Source: Sphingobacterium sp.
GTDB taxonomy: Bacteria; Bacteroidota; Bacteroidia; Sphingobacteriales; Sphingobacteriaceae
Assembly: GCA_031277685.1 (NCBI GenBank)
Contig: JAITLV010000126.1
Location: 62,001 to 126,000 of the forward strand
Reading direction: 5' to 3'
DNA: 64,000 nucleotides
Positions 9,537 through 19,302 of the stretch are shown here, in pieces. Within the stretch, counting starts at the first letter, position 1, and each line of letters starts with the position of its first letter. The position numbers and the translations under genes were made by a program. Under the pieces are notes generated by a model, which was given only the letters and a program-made list of their open reading frames with translations, was not told where the DNA came from and did not search any database.

Positions 9537-10721
9537 ATGATAGAAACTGATCAAATAGTATTGGCTGAATTGGCTTCATTACTCTTGAAAGATGGACACT
9601 TGTCTACTCTACAGGAAGAGGAACTCAAACGTTTACTGGAAAAATATCCCACTGCAAAAGATAGCTTACGCCATCGTCTTGCCAATACAGATATCCATCT
9701 TCCATTTGATTTACGTGCAACCGATACGGAGCTTGAGTGGCAGCTTTTAATAGCAAAGTATAATGAAAGGCAAATTTCGCCAAAACACCTGAGAAATACC
9801 ATGTGGAATAGAAAGTGGAAGACAGTCACTGGAATAGCAGCCTCCATAATCATACTCTTTATTTTTTCATGGCTTTGGAAATCTTATTTAAAACCTGTTG
9901 ATTACCTAATTCCGGATAAGGTTTATGGGCAAAAAAATGATGTATTACCAGGGCGGAATGGTGCAATTTTGAAGATCAAAGGGCGGGATGAAATTAACTT
10001 AATGAGTACGCAAATGGACACAAGTCTTTCTCAGGGAATTGAGTTAAAAGGGGGAAAATTGCTTTATGCTTTATTCCAAGATGGGGATTCAAATCCTGAA
10101 CACACTTTGATTGTCCCCAAAAGATCTACTTTAGCACTTACGTTAAGTGATGGTACACGGGTATGGGTAAATTCAGAATCAGAATTGAGCTATCATGTAA
10201 ACTTTGCTAAAAATGAGCGTAGAGTCAAATTGAAAGGTGAAGCTTTTTTTGAGGTTGCAAAGGATACAGAGCGGCCATTCATTGTAGATGCCAATGATCT
10301 CATTGTTCAGGCGATAGGAACAGCTTTTGATATTAATTCCTACACTCCCAACGCCAAAGTCCTGTTAACTGAAGGGCGCTTGAAAATAAACGGACAGGAA
10401 AAAGAAATTTTCATCAATGCAGGCAATGCTGCGAAAATAACCAACAATCAATTGCTGAGCTATCCTTTGGAAGACATAGAGGAAGCAACTTCATGGAAGG
10501 ACGGCTATTTCTATTTTAAAAATAAAAATATGCAACAGATTCTCGATGAGTTAAGTCGTTGGTATGGTGTAGACATCGACTGTAAAGTCACATTAAACAA
10601 ACTACGTTACGAAGGTAGTATTAAAAGAGATGCAACACTTGCTGAAGTCTGTAGCTTACTGAAAGACTTAACGGGCTATCAGCTCACAATTGACCAAGAA
10701 AAACTAACCGTCAACAAATAA
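9537..10721 (+). CDS. FecR-family anti-sigma factor with DUF4974 domain
   Basis: 394 residues. A cytoplasmic N-terminus (1-100) should bind the sigma factor. One membrane helix lies at about 103-118 (SIIILFIFSWLW). The periplasmic FecR domain follows (LIVPKRSTLALTLSDGTRVW, then EAFFEVAKDTERPFIVD), and a C-terminal DUF4974/secretin-like domain (NMQQILDELSRWYGVDIDC) is near 320-390. It is expected to hold the sigma factor until SusC signals ligand through its N-terminal STN domain. The gene lies between the sigma factor gene and susC, all on the plus strand. Confidence 0.92.
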   Translation: MIETDQIVLAELASLLLKDGHLSTLQEEELKRLLEKYPTAKDSLRHRLANTDIHLPFDLRATDTELEWQLLIAKYNERQISPKHLRNTMWNRKWKTVTGIAASIIILFIFSWLWKSYLKPVDYLIPDKVYGQKNDVLPGRNGAILKIKGRDEINLMSTQMDTSLSQGIELKGGKLLYALFQDGDSNPEHTLIVPKRSTLALTLSDGTRVWVNSESELSYHVNFAKNERRVKLKGEAFFEVAKDTERPFIVDANDLIVQAIGTAFDINSYTPNAKVLLTEGRLKINGQEKEIFINAGNAAKITNNQLLSYPLEDIEEATSWKDGYFYFKNKNMQQILDELSRWYGVDIDCKVTLNKLRYEGSIKRDATLAEVCSLLKDLTGYQLTIDQEKLTVNK

Positions 10722-10730
10722 AAAACTAAT

Positions 10731-10755
10731 AAAAAAGGAGGACTTATATATGTAA
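10731..10755 (+). promoter_or_regulatory. Strong Shine-Dalgarno followed by an ATG-TAA start-stop pair before susC
   Basis: AAAGGAGGA (10734-10742) is a near-perfect anti-SD match. Seven bases later comes ATG (10750-10752), followed directly by TAA (10753-10755). The susC ATG is at 10779, only 23 bases further. Most genes in this window have no SD, so a perfect one that leads to a minimal ORF stands out. It may act as a ribosome standby or attenuation element for susC; that role is inference. Confidence 0.4.
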
Positions 10756-10778
10756 GAAGATAAATACCTAAGTATTGT

Positions 10779-13700
10779 ATGAAAAAAAAATGCAGAAGTA
10801 CTCCAATACTCCTGCATCAACTTGAATTAACAACTGATCGTAAACTATTAATTCTCTACCAAATTATGAATAATTTATTTTATTCAAAAGGAATTCTTTG
10901 TCCAATTGACAAGGGGAAAATTTTGAACAATCTAATCAAAATGAAACTGACAGGAATATTATTGGCTACCTCCATGATGGGCGCCTATGCATCAAGCTCT
11001 GCTCAGATTACACTTCATGCTAAAAACGCTAAGATTGAAACCGTCCTCAAAAACATTACCAAGCAGACGGGAGTGCATTTTATCTTTATGGAAGGTCTAC
11101 TACACAATGAGAAAACAAATCTTGAACTAACAGACGCCTCCCTGAATAAAACACTTGATCAGCTCTTTAAAAATAGCGCGTTTTATTACATGGTACACCG
11201 TGGTACCGTTGTCATAAAACGGAAAGAGGAAAACATGCAGGATGATCAGGCAAGCATTGCTATCGCTTATCAGCAACGATCCATTAAGGGAAAGGTACAT
11301 GATACCAAAGGGAATCTATTAGGTGCAGTAAGCATTTTGCTTAAGGGAACGAATATAGGGACTTCGACAAACAACAAAGGTGAATTTCAGCTTAATCTTC
11401 CGAACGGAAATAAGGGCACATTAATCTTCAGTGCAATTGGATTTAAGCAGCTTGAATTACCGATAAACAACAAGACAGAGTTCAATATTGTCATGGACAG
11501 CGACGAAGTTGGTCTCGAAGAAGTGGTAGTCGTTGGGTTTTCGGAAGTTGATAAAAAGCACCTCGCTTCCTCAGTATCCCAAATGGATATGGAAAAGGTC
11601 AAAAACCGTCCTATATACAAAATGCAGGACGCATTTTCAGGAACAATTCCAGGAGTTACAATGATGCGGGGAAATAGTCTTCCGGGTAGTGTACCCGGCA
11701 CCATTTCCATTCGTGGTATCAGTACACTACAAAATGCAGATCCCCTAGTCATCGTAGATGGAATGGAACAAAGTATCCATGATATCGATCCAAACCAGGT
11801 AAAAAGTATTACGGTACTTAAAGACGCGGCTTCTGCATCTATGTATGGATCCCGTGGTGCCAATGGCGTTATTATCATTGAAACAGAACGAGGACAGACT
11901 GGCCAATTTAAAGTTTTTACGAACAACTGGTACGCCATCAACAAACCGATAGATCTACCAAAATTTGTAGGAGCTGTTGACTTTATGAAATTGCGCAATG
12001 AAACGTTGATCCAACAAGGACAACCAGCTATCTATTCTGATGAGACAATCGAACAATATGCCAGTGGAAAAATAAAAGGCGTGAATTGGCTGGATGAAGT
12101 GATGGAACGTACATCTACAGCAATCAACAACAATGCCAGCATCTCCGGTGGTGGTGGTGTGGGAACCTTTAATCTCATGCTGGGTCATATTAAAGAAAAT
12201 GGCCTCAATGCCATTGAAGGCACACAAAAATTTTCCGCAAGATTCAACACCAATATCAATATTGCAGATAAATTTGTTTTGATGGCTGATTTTTACGCTC
12301 ATCGTCTGCAAGTCAATCGACTCCTGGCGAATGATGATGGCCATGGTCTCTATCAACAAGCCTGGCGCCTAAATCCGACCCAGCAGATTTTTTATGATGT
12401 CGATCGGCCTGAACCGTTCATTCTACATAACAACATTAATCCAATGGCTTCGATTAAACATGGTGGGACAAAAAATTATATGCATGATCGCAGCACCATC
12501 AACCTCCGGCCTAAATACAATATTAACAGCAACTTAAATATCGAAGGAAATGTATCGTACATGATCAATAAATCTGCCGACAAACAGAAACGATTGACCT
12601 ACAAATTCTACGATGAAAAAGGAGCACCGATCACAATATGGGGAAATGATGTCAACGCGTCACAGGGAGTAAGCGAAAGTCAGCTGACCGCACGGGCATT
12701 GATAAATTATAACAAAGAGCTACGTCAGGATAAAGACAAAATATACCTCACCGCAGGATCAGAAATCATGAGCTATACCTTCACTGATTTTAGGGAAATT
12801 AGTAAGGCATCTTTTTTCGGTAAATTGAATTATTCATTTGACAATCGGTATATATTTGAATTAACAGGTCGCTCAGATGGAAGCAGCAAGTTTGCTCCCG
12901 GTCATCGTTGGGGCTTCTTTCCCTCTGGAGCCTTTGCATGGAACCTACATAACGAGCGTTTTTTTAAGCCTATTCTCGAATCTGAAACAATCAACAACAT
13001 CAAGCTTAGGGCCTCATATGGCCTCATTGGAAATGAAAACGTAGCACCCTACCTTTGGCAGGAATCTGTTAATACATGGGGTTGGACAATGCGTGTACCC
13101 AATTCCAATTTTTCATGGGAGAAACAAAAACAATGGAACCTCGGTCTTGATATGAATGCTTTCAAAAATAGGCTTTCTCTTACAGCAGAGGTATACCATA
13201 AAAACTCCTATGATCTGATCTATGATCAATTTGCTGTACCACCACTAACTGGTTCATACACATTAACATCAGCAGTTAATATTGGAGCGGTAGAAAACAA
13301 CGGCTGGGAAATTTCGGTAAACTGGTCGGACAAGAAAGACGACTTTTCGTATAAAGTCGGCGGTATGCTCTTTAACAATCGCAATCGCATACTCAAGGCA
13401 GGTTACAATGAAAACGACCGTTTGATTTTCAAAGGGAATAATGATCAGATATGGTATAAAGGAATCCCAATCAATAATTATTATGGTTTCCAGTCGGACG
13501 GGTACTTTCAAAGTCAACAAGAAATTGATGAGACCGCAGCCAAGATGCCCAACACTAGACCAGGTGATATCCGCTATGTGGATCAAAATCAAGATGGTTT
13601 AATTAATGACAACGACCGCGTTTACCTTGCCGATCCTCTTCCCTACTATAACTATGCAATCAATCTGGACCTTCACTATAAACGGTGGGATTTTTCGGCA

Positions 13701-14129
13701 TTAGGTCAAGGTGTAGGTAAAAGAACCGGTCGATTAGTTGGTCAGGAAGCATTTCCGGTTTATGTTGATGGAAATAGCAATGATCTAGGTGCCCCACGTG
13801 TCGAATATGTTGCGAACCATTGGACACCTGAAAATCCCAATAGCCGCTTTCCTCGTCTCTGGACTGGCCCTACTCCCAATACACTGCTGAGTAATGTATG
13901 GCTCAGTAATGCCGCTTTTTTCCGTGTTAAATCACTTCAACTCGGATATACCTTTCCATCTATTGGCAAGAGTGTCAAAAATCTCCGAATATATGTGAAT
14001 GCTCAAGATGTATTCACCCTGACGAAATGGGAAGGACTGGACCCCGAACGAGTCGGCAACGGTAATGGTAATGGGAACTATCCCCGAATGGCAACATACA
14101 GTTTTGGATTAAGTGCGAGCATTTTTTAA
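10779..14129 (+). CDS. SusC/RagA-family TonB-linked outer-membrane transporter with N-terminal STN domain
   Basis: 1116 residues. The N-terminus is extended: the signal-peptide core (MKLTGILLATSMMGAYASSS) begins near residue 55, as often in SusC proteins paired with FecR; an ATG at 10866 is an alternative start. The STN domain (about 80-150, IETVLKNITKQTGVHFIFME) signals to FecR. Next come a CarboxypepD_reg-like domain (about 168-240), a TonB box region (EEVVVVGF), the plug (TISIRGISTLQNADPLVIVD) and the barrel with a C-terminal Phe. It works with the SusD protein encoded immediately downstream to bind and import a nutrient, classically a glycan; the ligand is unknown. Confidence 0.93.
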   Translation: MKKKCRSTPILLHQLELTTDRKLLILYQIMNNLFYSKGILCPIDKGKILNNLIKMKLTGILLATSMMGAYASSSAQITLHAKNAKIETVLKNITKQTGVHFIFMEGLLHNEKTNLELTDASLNKTLDQLFKNSAFYYMVHRGTVVIKRKEENMQDDQASIAIAYQQRSIKGKVHDTKGNLLGAVSILLKGTNIGTSTNNKGEFQLNLPNGNKGTLIFSAIGFKQLELPINNKTEFNIVMDSDEVGLEEVVVVGFSEVDKKHLASSVSQMDMEKVKNRPIYKMQDAFSGTIPGVTMMRGNSLPGSVPGTISIRGISTLQNADPLVIVDGMEQSIHDIDPNQVKSITVLKDAASASMYGSRGANGVIIIETERGQTGQFKVFTNNWYAINKPIDLPKFVGAVDFMKLRNETLIQQGQPAIYSDETIEQYASGKIKGVNWLDEVMERTSTAINNNASISGGGGVGTFNLMLGHIKENGLNAIEGTQKFSARFNTNINIADKFVLMADFYAHRLQVNRLLANDDGHGLYQQAWRLNPTQQIFYDVDRPEPFILHNNINPMASIKHGGTKNYMHDRSTINLRPKYNINSNLNIEGNVSYMINKSADKQKRLTYKFYDEKGAPITIWGNDVNASQGVSESQLTARALINYNKELRQDKDKIYLTAGSEIMSYTFTDFREISKASFFGKLNYSFDNRYIFELTGRSDGSSKFAPGHRWGFFPSGAFAWNLHNERFFKPILESETINNIKLRASYGLIGNENVAPYLWQESVNTWGWTMRVPNSNFSWEKQKQWNLGLDMNAFKNRLSLTAEVYHKNSYDLIYDQFAVPPLTGSYTLTSAVNIGAVENNGWEISVNWSDKKDDFSYKVGGMLFNNRNRILKAGYNENDRLIFKGNNDQIWYKGIPINNYYGFQSDGYFQSQQEIDETAAKMPNTRPGDIRYVDQNQDGLINDNDRVYLADPLPYYNYAINLDLHYKRWDFSALGQGVGKRTGRLVGQEAFPVYVDGNSNDLGAPRVEYVANHWTPENPNSRFPRLWTGPTPNTLLSNVWLSNAAFFRVKSLQLGYTFPSIGKSVKNLRIYVNAQDVFTLTKWEGLDPERVGNGNGNGNYPRMATYSFGLSASIF

Positions 14130-14133
14130 AATT

Positions 14134-15735
14134 ATGACAATGAAAAAGAAGATTATTCTACTAATAACCGCATTAGCAACGCTGAGTAGTTGCGAAAAAT
14201 TCCTTGATAAACGAGACCCTACAGCCACCTCCTTTGATGAATTCTTTAATACAGAGGAAGATCTGCGTCGTGTGGTATATAGCAGTTATTTAGATGCTTT
14301 TATGAATCCGGGGGAACGTCGTCTGCTCTTTTATATGACAGAAGGGCGTTCTGATAATGCTTATGCCCGTATTGAGACGGACCATCACATGATTATCGCC
14401 AATGGCAATATGACCAGTAACGCTGCGTTAGCTGTTTATTATTGGAATTTGCACAATCAGCATATCGGCCGCATCAATACCTATCTGGCAAATGTTGATG
14501 TACCCTATGTTGAAAATGAATCCACACGTCAAAGATACAAGGCAATACTTGAGGGCCTTCGCATCTGGCATTATTTCAGAATCACTGAATATTGGGGTAA
14601 TGTACCGTTTGTACTGACGCCAGTCAAACTGGAAGAAGCAACACCTCCAGTCACTCCCAAATCTGAAATCCTTGACAAGCTTTTCGAAATGAGTGAAGAT
14701 GTTGCCAATAGACTTCCGGAAAATGAAGGAACCACAAACGCCTATATGTTCAATAGGTATTCTTTTAAAACTTTGGTCATGCGATATGCGCTTTATAATG
14801 GTAGGTATGAACTAGCAGCGAGGCTTGCGAAAGAAATAATGGATAGTGGAAAATACCAACTTCACCCCCAATATGCTAACCTATTCAATTATCAGGCAGA
14901 CAAGACCAATAAAGAATTCATTATTAAGTTTGATATGGAAAGCCATAATAATTCCGCTACAGCATCCTTTCAGCATCTTGCGCCCCAATATCGAACAGGA
15001 AATGGGCAGTCTTATCTTGTCCCCTTAAAAGCATTGGTGGACAGCTATTGGACACTACAAGGTCGACCCATCGGTAAATGTCCCTTACACACTAAACAAG
15101 AATATGAGCTTAATCCGAAATTAAATCGCGACCCCCGATATGAGGCTAGTGTATTTGGTCATGGTGATCTTTTCAATAATGAGAAAATAGATATTTATGA
15201 TTCAAAAAGTGTCTTTTATTACCAAAATTTGCGCAGCAGCAGATCGGGATACTGGTTTAAGAAATTTGTGGATCAAGCTGATGCATTCCGTACCGGTGGG
15301 AATATGCATTTTTCTCTAGCACGTTATGCCGAAGTCCTATTAACTTACGCCGAGGCAAAGATTATGTTGAATGATATAGATGAGCTTGCCAAAAGCTGTA
15401 TCAACCAAATCCGCAAACGGGCTGGGCTAGATATGACTGTTGCTGACGTCAATTTGGTCGCGAAATCACAACAGGAATGGATAGAACTGATCCGTAATGA
15501 AAGAAGAGTCGAATTTGCAGGCGAAGGTTTACGCTACAGCGATATTTTACGCTGGAAGACTGCAGAAACGGTACTTAATCAACCTGCACTCGGTCATATG
15601 CGTTTGAATACAGCTGGGCAGTCTGAGGTACTTAAAATTGAGGACCGAAAATTCTTAAATCATCAGTACTTGTGGCCATTTCATGAAAGCAGTTTTCAGG
15701 TAGAACCCAATCTGGTGCAAAATCCAGGCTATTAG
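14134..15735 (+). CDS. SusD/RagB-family surface lipoprotein
   Basis: An upstream in-frame GTG at 14113 overlaps susC; the ATG at 14134 is preferred and gives 533 residues beginning MTMKKKIILLITALATLSSC with a lipobox Cys. The mature protein has the SusD_N segment (FLDKRDPTATSFDEFFNTEE) and a C-terminal SusD segment (LLTYAEAKIMLND, then IDLIRNERRVEFAGEG-like IELIRNERRVEFAGEGLRYS). These TPR-like lipoproteins form a lid over SusC and deliver the ligand. The start is four bases after the susC stop, so the two are translationally linked. Confidence 0.93.
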   Translation: MTMKKKIILLITALATLSSCEKFLDKRDPTATSFDEFFNTEEDLRRVVYSSYLDAFMNPGERRLLFYMTEGRSDNAYARIETDHHMIIANGNMTSNAALAVYYWNLHNQHIGRINTYLANVDVPYVENESTRQRYKAILEGLRIWHYFRITEYWGNVPFVLTPVKLEEATPPVTPKSEILDKLFEMSEDVANRLPENEGTTNAYMFNRYSFKTLVMRYALYNGRYELAARLAKEIMDSGKYQLHPQYANLFNYQADKTNKEFIIKFDMESHNNSATASFQHLAPQYRTGNGQSYLVPLKALVDSYWTLQGRPIGKCPLHTKQEYELNPKLNRDPRYEASVFGHGDLFNNEKIDIYDSKSVFYYQNLRSSRSGYWFKKFVDQADAFRTGGNMHFSLARYAEVLLTYAEAKIMLNDIDELAKSCINQIRKRAGLDMTVADVNLVAKSQQEWIELIRNERRVEFAGEGLRYSDILRWKTAETVLNQPALGHMRLNTAGQSEVLKIEDRKFLNHQYLWPFHESSFQVEPNLVQNPGY

Positions 15736-15765
15736 ATAGAAATTTTGTAAACTTATCTATAAGCT

Positions 15766-15807
15766 TTATAACAAGGGGGCATTCCAATGAATGTCCCTTT
15801 GTTATAA
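15766..15807. terminator. Bidirectional hairpin terminator between susD and the carboxylesterase gene
   Basis: A 19-bp stem (15766-15784 with 15789-15807) contains two G-U pairs and closes a 4-base CAAT loop. The ends are AT-rich in both directions. It sits between convergent genes and fits a shared terminator. Confidence 0.75.
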
Positions 15808-15825
15808 GTGAAAATTTATATTAAT

Positions 15826-17463
15826 CTAATGCCGTTCTTTCTCAATAAAGAGTTGATCAAGAAAAAGATATCTGTCTCTGAACTCTTCGGGAACTGCTTT
15901 TGCTTCACTATCTAGATAGAGGATATGCATACGCTTATCAGTTGCCTTGGTTTCTGGCCATTGGGCCAATCCCGCTCCATTAGGATTGCCTTTTTTGATA
16001 AAATTGATAAAGTAACGTTGACCGAGATCAGAGGCTTTGTAATCATCGTCTGTCCAGGCAAAAACATCATTGGTCTTGAGGTTTCCCAATAGGTACTCAA
16101 TGTCACTGGCGTGTGAGGCTCCTGTCAGCGCTGGCGGTAGATCCTCCTTCGCTTGATTGTCTGATTTTTTAATGATCCCACCGGCAAGTCCCGTTTGCAC
16201 ATTATTATAAGCCGGTCGCATAGCTGGTCGTGTTTTCCCAAACACATAGACATAAACTGATTGTCCGCTATTTTTCCGCTGTAGATCAAGCCACTTCCAG
16301 GTACTATAAACAATAAAGTTATCACTGGCTAATGCTGTCGCTGATCTGATTACCTGGGCTTCAGTCTTTCCAGGATAAAGTTTGAGGACCTCATCAGCTT
16401 TATCGCCATACTGTTCCCGTACTAGTTTTTCGTACATGTGCGGCGATGGATAGGATTTTCCCATAAAAGCAGCATAAGGGGCTTCGGTTGAAGTCCAACC
16501 TGCCAATAATGCTACTTTGGACTGTTCACCACCTTCAAATATCGCCAACGGAGATTTTGGGAGGAAATAGCCATCAATAATCACTCGAGTAGCAAAAGCT
16601 CCGGGTTCACTGGCTCTATCGAGGAGTTCTGCAGCTGGAATTGCGCGTAAATGCGCTAAGTTGTCGACATTTACTTTAGTAGCGAATGCAACTCCCTGCT
16701 TCTCTTGTTCTGCAAGGGAAATAGCTCCATATCGTAAGTTAAACACACTCCCACTTTGACCGATTGCACGTTTAAAAAGTCCCTTTGAGAGGGGGCTTGT
16801 CATCTGCGCGGAAACCGACATACTCCCCGCCGATTCACCCCCGATAGTAACTTCATCAGGATCTCCGCCAAAGGCGGAGATATTCCTCCTCACCCATTTT
16901 AGAGCAGCATACTGATCTAGAAGACCGTAATTTCCCGAGGCATGTCCTGGCGATTCCGCTGTCAACGCTGGATGTGCAAAGAAACCAAAAATACCTAAAC
17001 GGTAATTTACGGTAACAACAATCACACCTTCTTTGGCAAAACTCTCCCCATCATAACGGTTTTCTGATCCGTCACCAGCATTGAAGCCACCACCATAAAA
17101 ATAAACCAGCACCGGAAGCTTACCAGAAACATCCGCCTTTGGCCGCCATACATTCAAGTAAAGGCAATCTTCACTTGTACCTGGTGAACGGAATCTCATG
17201 TCACCATAGATCGGCTTCTGCATCGGGGAACTTCCAAAATGATCTGCCTTGCGAATTCCAGTCCAATGATCAGCGGGCTGTGGTTCCTTCCATCGTAGAT
17301 CGCCTACAGGTGGTTTTGCAAAAGGAATACCACGGAATGATTGTACTCCACTAGGCAAGGTAATCCCTTCCATTATTCCCTCCTCAACCTTTACTTGAGG
17401 CTGCTGGGCAAAAACAAATGAGACTGTCACAATTGCGACAATTGTAAATATCGTTTTTATCAT
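15826..17463 (-). CDS. Secreted type-B carboxylesterase/lipase family protein
   Basis: 545 residues with a signal peptide (1-19, ending FVFA). The family landmarks are present: FRGIPFAKPPVGDLRWKEP (43-61), SEDCLYLNVW (97-106), the oxyanion strand YFYGGGF (121-127), nucleophile elbow GGESAGS with Ser211, and a late catalytic-His segment HASDIEYLLGN. It should hydrolyse carboxylic esters in the periplasm or outside. It converges on the SusCD locus across a terminator, so a role in processing the imported ligand is possible but not shown. Confidence 0.92.
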   Translation of the reverse strand: MIKTIFTIVAIVTVSFVFAQQPQVKVEEGIMEGITLPSGVQSFRGIPFAKPPVGDLRWKEPQPADHWTGIRKADHFGSSPMQKPIYGDMRFRSPGTSEDCLYLNVWRPKADVSGKLPVLVYFYGGGFNAGDGSENRYDGESFAKEGVIVVTVNYRLGIFGFFAHPALTAESPGHASGNYGLLDQYAALKWVRRNISAFGGDPDEVTIGGESAGSMSVSAQMTSPLSKGLFKRAIGQSGSVFNLRYGAISLAEQEKQGVAFATKVNVDNLAHLRAIPAAELLDRASEPGAFATRVIIDGYFLPKSPLAIFEGGEQSKVALLAGWTSTEAPYAAFMGKSYPSPHMYEKLVREQYGDKADEVLKLYPGKTEAQVIRSATALASDNFIVYSTWKWLDLQRKNSGQSVYVYVFGKTRPAMRPAYNNVQTGLAGGIIKKSDNQAKEDLPPALTGASHASDIEYLLGNLKTNDVFAWTDDDYKASDLGQRYFINFIKKGNPNGAGLAQWPETKATDKRMHILYLDSEAKAVPEEFRDRYLFLDQLFIEKERH

Positions 17464-17600
17464 AAAAATGCCTTCCTAACTTATATTTCTGTTGTTCTTT
17501 CAATTAAAATACGAAATAAAACCAAAACGACCACAGGTTCAACTCCTTACTAAAATCGAAGCGAAATAAATAAACATGGAAACATTAATGTATTCGGTCA

Positions 17601-18065
17601 CTATATATATGACAGTTTTCTAAATTGAACACCCCCGATACGTATCATCTTATTTTGTTGTTCAAGTTCCTCAAAAAGATTTAGCATGTCAACAAAAGGA
17701 TTGTCAAAATCTTTTGACAAGTGTTTTAAACGATCACTTGTCTGTAAAAAGGTATAGAAAAAATAAGGATCAAGATTAGCTATACTTTCCTTGTCGCCGA
17801 GTGAAACCTCAAGCACTTGTCCAGTTGCTAGATTTTTAAACATACAATGTTCGCCATGAACATCAAACCACCAGTTATCGGTCAGACTATCTCCACCACT
17901 CAATACTTCAGCATTCTCTACCTCATAGTAATTTCCCCTGTCAATCTCAGCTTTAGCTGGTTGATCTGTTTCCGCAATTAACTTATCCATAAGAAACTCT
18001 GCCATGACTTTAAAATAGTCCATAGCCTCAAGGATTTCAATAAGATTTTTATTTTCTAATTTCAT
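17601..18065 (-). CDS. Unrecognised small cytoplasmic protein (first of an immunity-like cluster)
   Basis: 154 residues, acidic, no signal peptide. A helical N-terminus (NLIEILEAMDYFKVMAEFLM) is followed by a compact part with WWFDVHGEHCMF and ends GGVQFRKLSYI. The DVHGEH motif could bind a metal, but this is only a suggestion. It lies 43 bp downstream of the LRR-like gene on the same strand and is probably cotranscribed. Family not recognised. Confidence 0.65.
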   Translation of the reverse strand: MKLENKNLIEILEAMDYFKVMAEFLMDKLIAETDQPAKAEIDRGNYYEVENAEVLSGGDSLTDNWWFDVHGEHCMFKNLATGQVLEVSLGDKESIANLDPYFFYTFLQTSDRLKHLSKDFDNPFVDMLNLFEELEQQNKMIRIGGVQFRKLSYI

Positions 18066-18108
18066 GATCCATGTTGTCGTCTTTTTTCCCTATGTAACCA
18101 CAGCATCA

Positions 18109-19281
18109 TTAAAAATCCCGCATTTCATCAAACCAGTTATCAGCAGTCTCCATTGGTATTTTAACGGATGATGCTCCGATTAACTGCTGAATGGCTACTG
18201 CTGTATCTTCCCGTTCTACAGTTTCTATATTGGGAAGCTGATTGATAATCGTGATCAAGGTAGCAATTGATCGCTCAACCTCCACTACTGTTTTAGCCTG
18301 TGCAATTTCCTGCACAGCAGCTTTATAAGCTTTTGTGGCAATTTTAGCATTTTTACTTTCCCAATTTGCAAAGGGAATACCATATTCAGTCATAAACCAA
18401 ACCATGCTCCGCAGTTTAGATACCGAACTATATTCCAGTTCTCTCCCAGACTTCATCAACAGTTTAAGTTCGGCTTTTAACTTTTTACCCGCAGTTGCAT
18501 CTATATTCCATCCGATAAATGATCTCAAGCCACCCCAGGTAGTTAAAGGTGGAAAGTTTTCTAAATTTGGCGTATATCGGACAGCTAAGCTTTCAAGTTT
18601 TTTTAGTTCCGCCAAACGATTTACATTACTGATATTTCCCGTTAAGTTCAAGCTTTTCAGATTGGGAAACTGAAGCAAGCTTGCACAGTCTAACACCTGT
18701 CCTAAAGGGTCAACTGCTACATCAAGCAAAGTGATTTCAGCTAAATCATTAAAAACAGGCAGTTGGTATGGTGACAGGGATTTGTTGCTTTTGACATTAG
18801 GGTAAAGCCTAATGTGTGGCTTTATATTTTTTGACACGATTTCGATCTCCTCAATATCCCCCAACAAACTAAGCGACCTCAAACCATAGTGATGCTCATT
18901 CTCTTCAGGTAGTGTTATTTTAATTGGGTTTTTATTCGATCTAACTGAAAAGTTCCCAATTTGGGTTGTATTTAAATCAATATTCACGGGCTTAGATGGT
19001 TGCCAAAAGAATTCTTCAATAGCCCTATTTTTTGACCATTCCAAGAAGCCTATATCATTGCCATAATAGTAAAAAAAACGTGGCCAATGGCTCCCTGCTG
19101 GTGTTGTGAATGGATCAAAAGTATTCCAATAAATAGGTACATCTTTTTCTACAAGAACATCGAATTTTTTCTTATCCATGCCGATTTCTCCTATCGAAAA
19201 ACTACCTTGTCCAGCTGCAACTTTGATACTGTGGCTATTTGTACTCGTTAATGAAAGGTCAATTGGTTTGTTTCTATCCAT
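18109..19281 (-). CDS. Leucine-rich-repeat-like protein of unknown function
   Basis: 390 residues, no signal peptide. The centre (about 130-260) shows irregular leucine-rich repeats: LRSLSLLGDIEEIEI, LAEITLLDVAVDP, LKSLNLTGNISNVNRLAEL, LESLAVRYTPNLENFPPL. The N-terminal 100 residues are rich in aromatic residues (RFFYYYGNDIGFLEW) and the C-terminal 100 are helical. LRR scaffolds usually bind protein, and similar stand-alone cytoplasmic LRR proteins occur as immunity or regulatory partners in Bacteroidota; the role here is unknown. The next gene upstream ends 21 bp before its start. Confidence 0.65.
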   Translation of the reverse strand: MDRNKPIDLSLTSTNSHSIKVAAGQGSFSIGEIGMDKKKFDVLVEKDVPIYWNTFDPFTTPAGSHWPRFFYYYGNDIGFLEWSKNRAIEEFFWQPSKPVNIDLNTTQIGNFSVRSNKNPIKITLPEENEHHYGLRSLSLLGDIEEIEIVSKNIKPHIRLYPNVKSNKSLSPYQLPVFNDLAEITLLDVAVDPLGQVLDCASLLQFPNLKSLNLTGNISNVNRLAELKKLESLAVRYTPNLENFPPLTTWGGLRSFIGWNIDATAGKKLKAELKLLMKSGRELEYSSVSKLRSMVWFMTEYGIPFANWESKNAKIATKAYKAAVQEIAQAKTVVEVERSIATLITIINQLPNIETVEREDTAVAIQQLIGASSVKIPMETADNWFDEMRDF

Positions 19282-19302
19282 ATCGTTTTATTAAAAGCTT
19301 TT

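Noticed and set aside
11387..11998. 203-residue antisense ORF inside susC
   Set aside because: It lies wholly within a strongly conserved coding region on the other strand, has no recognisable domain and is explained by codon bias of susC.
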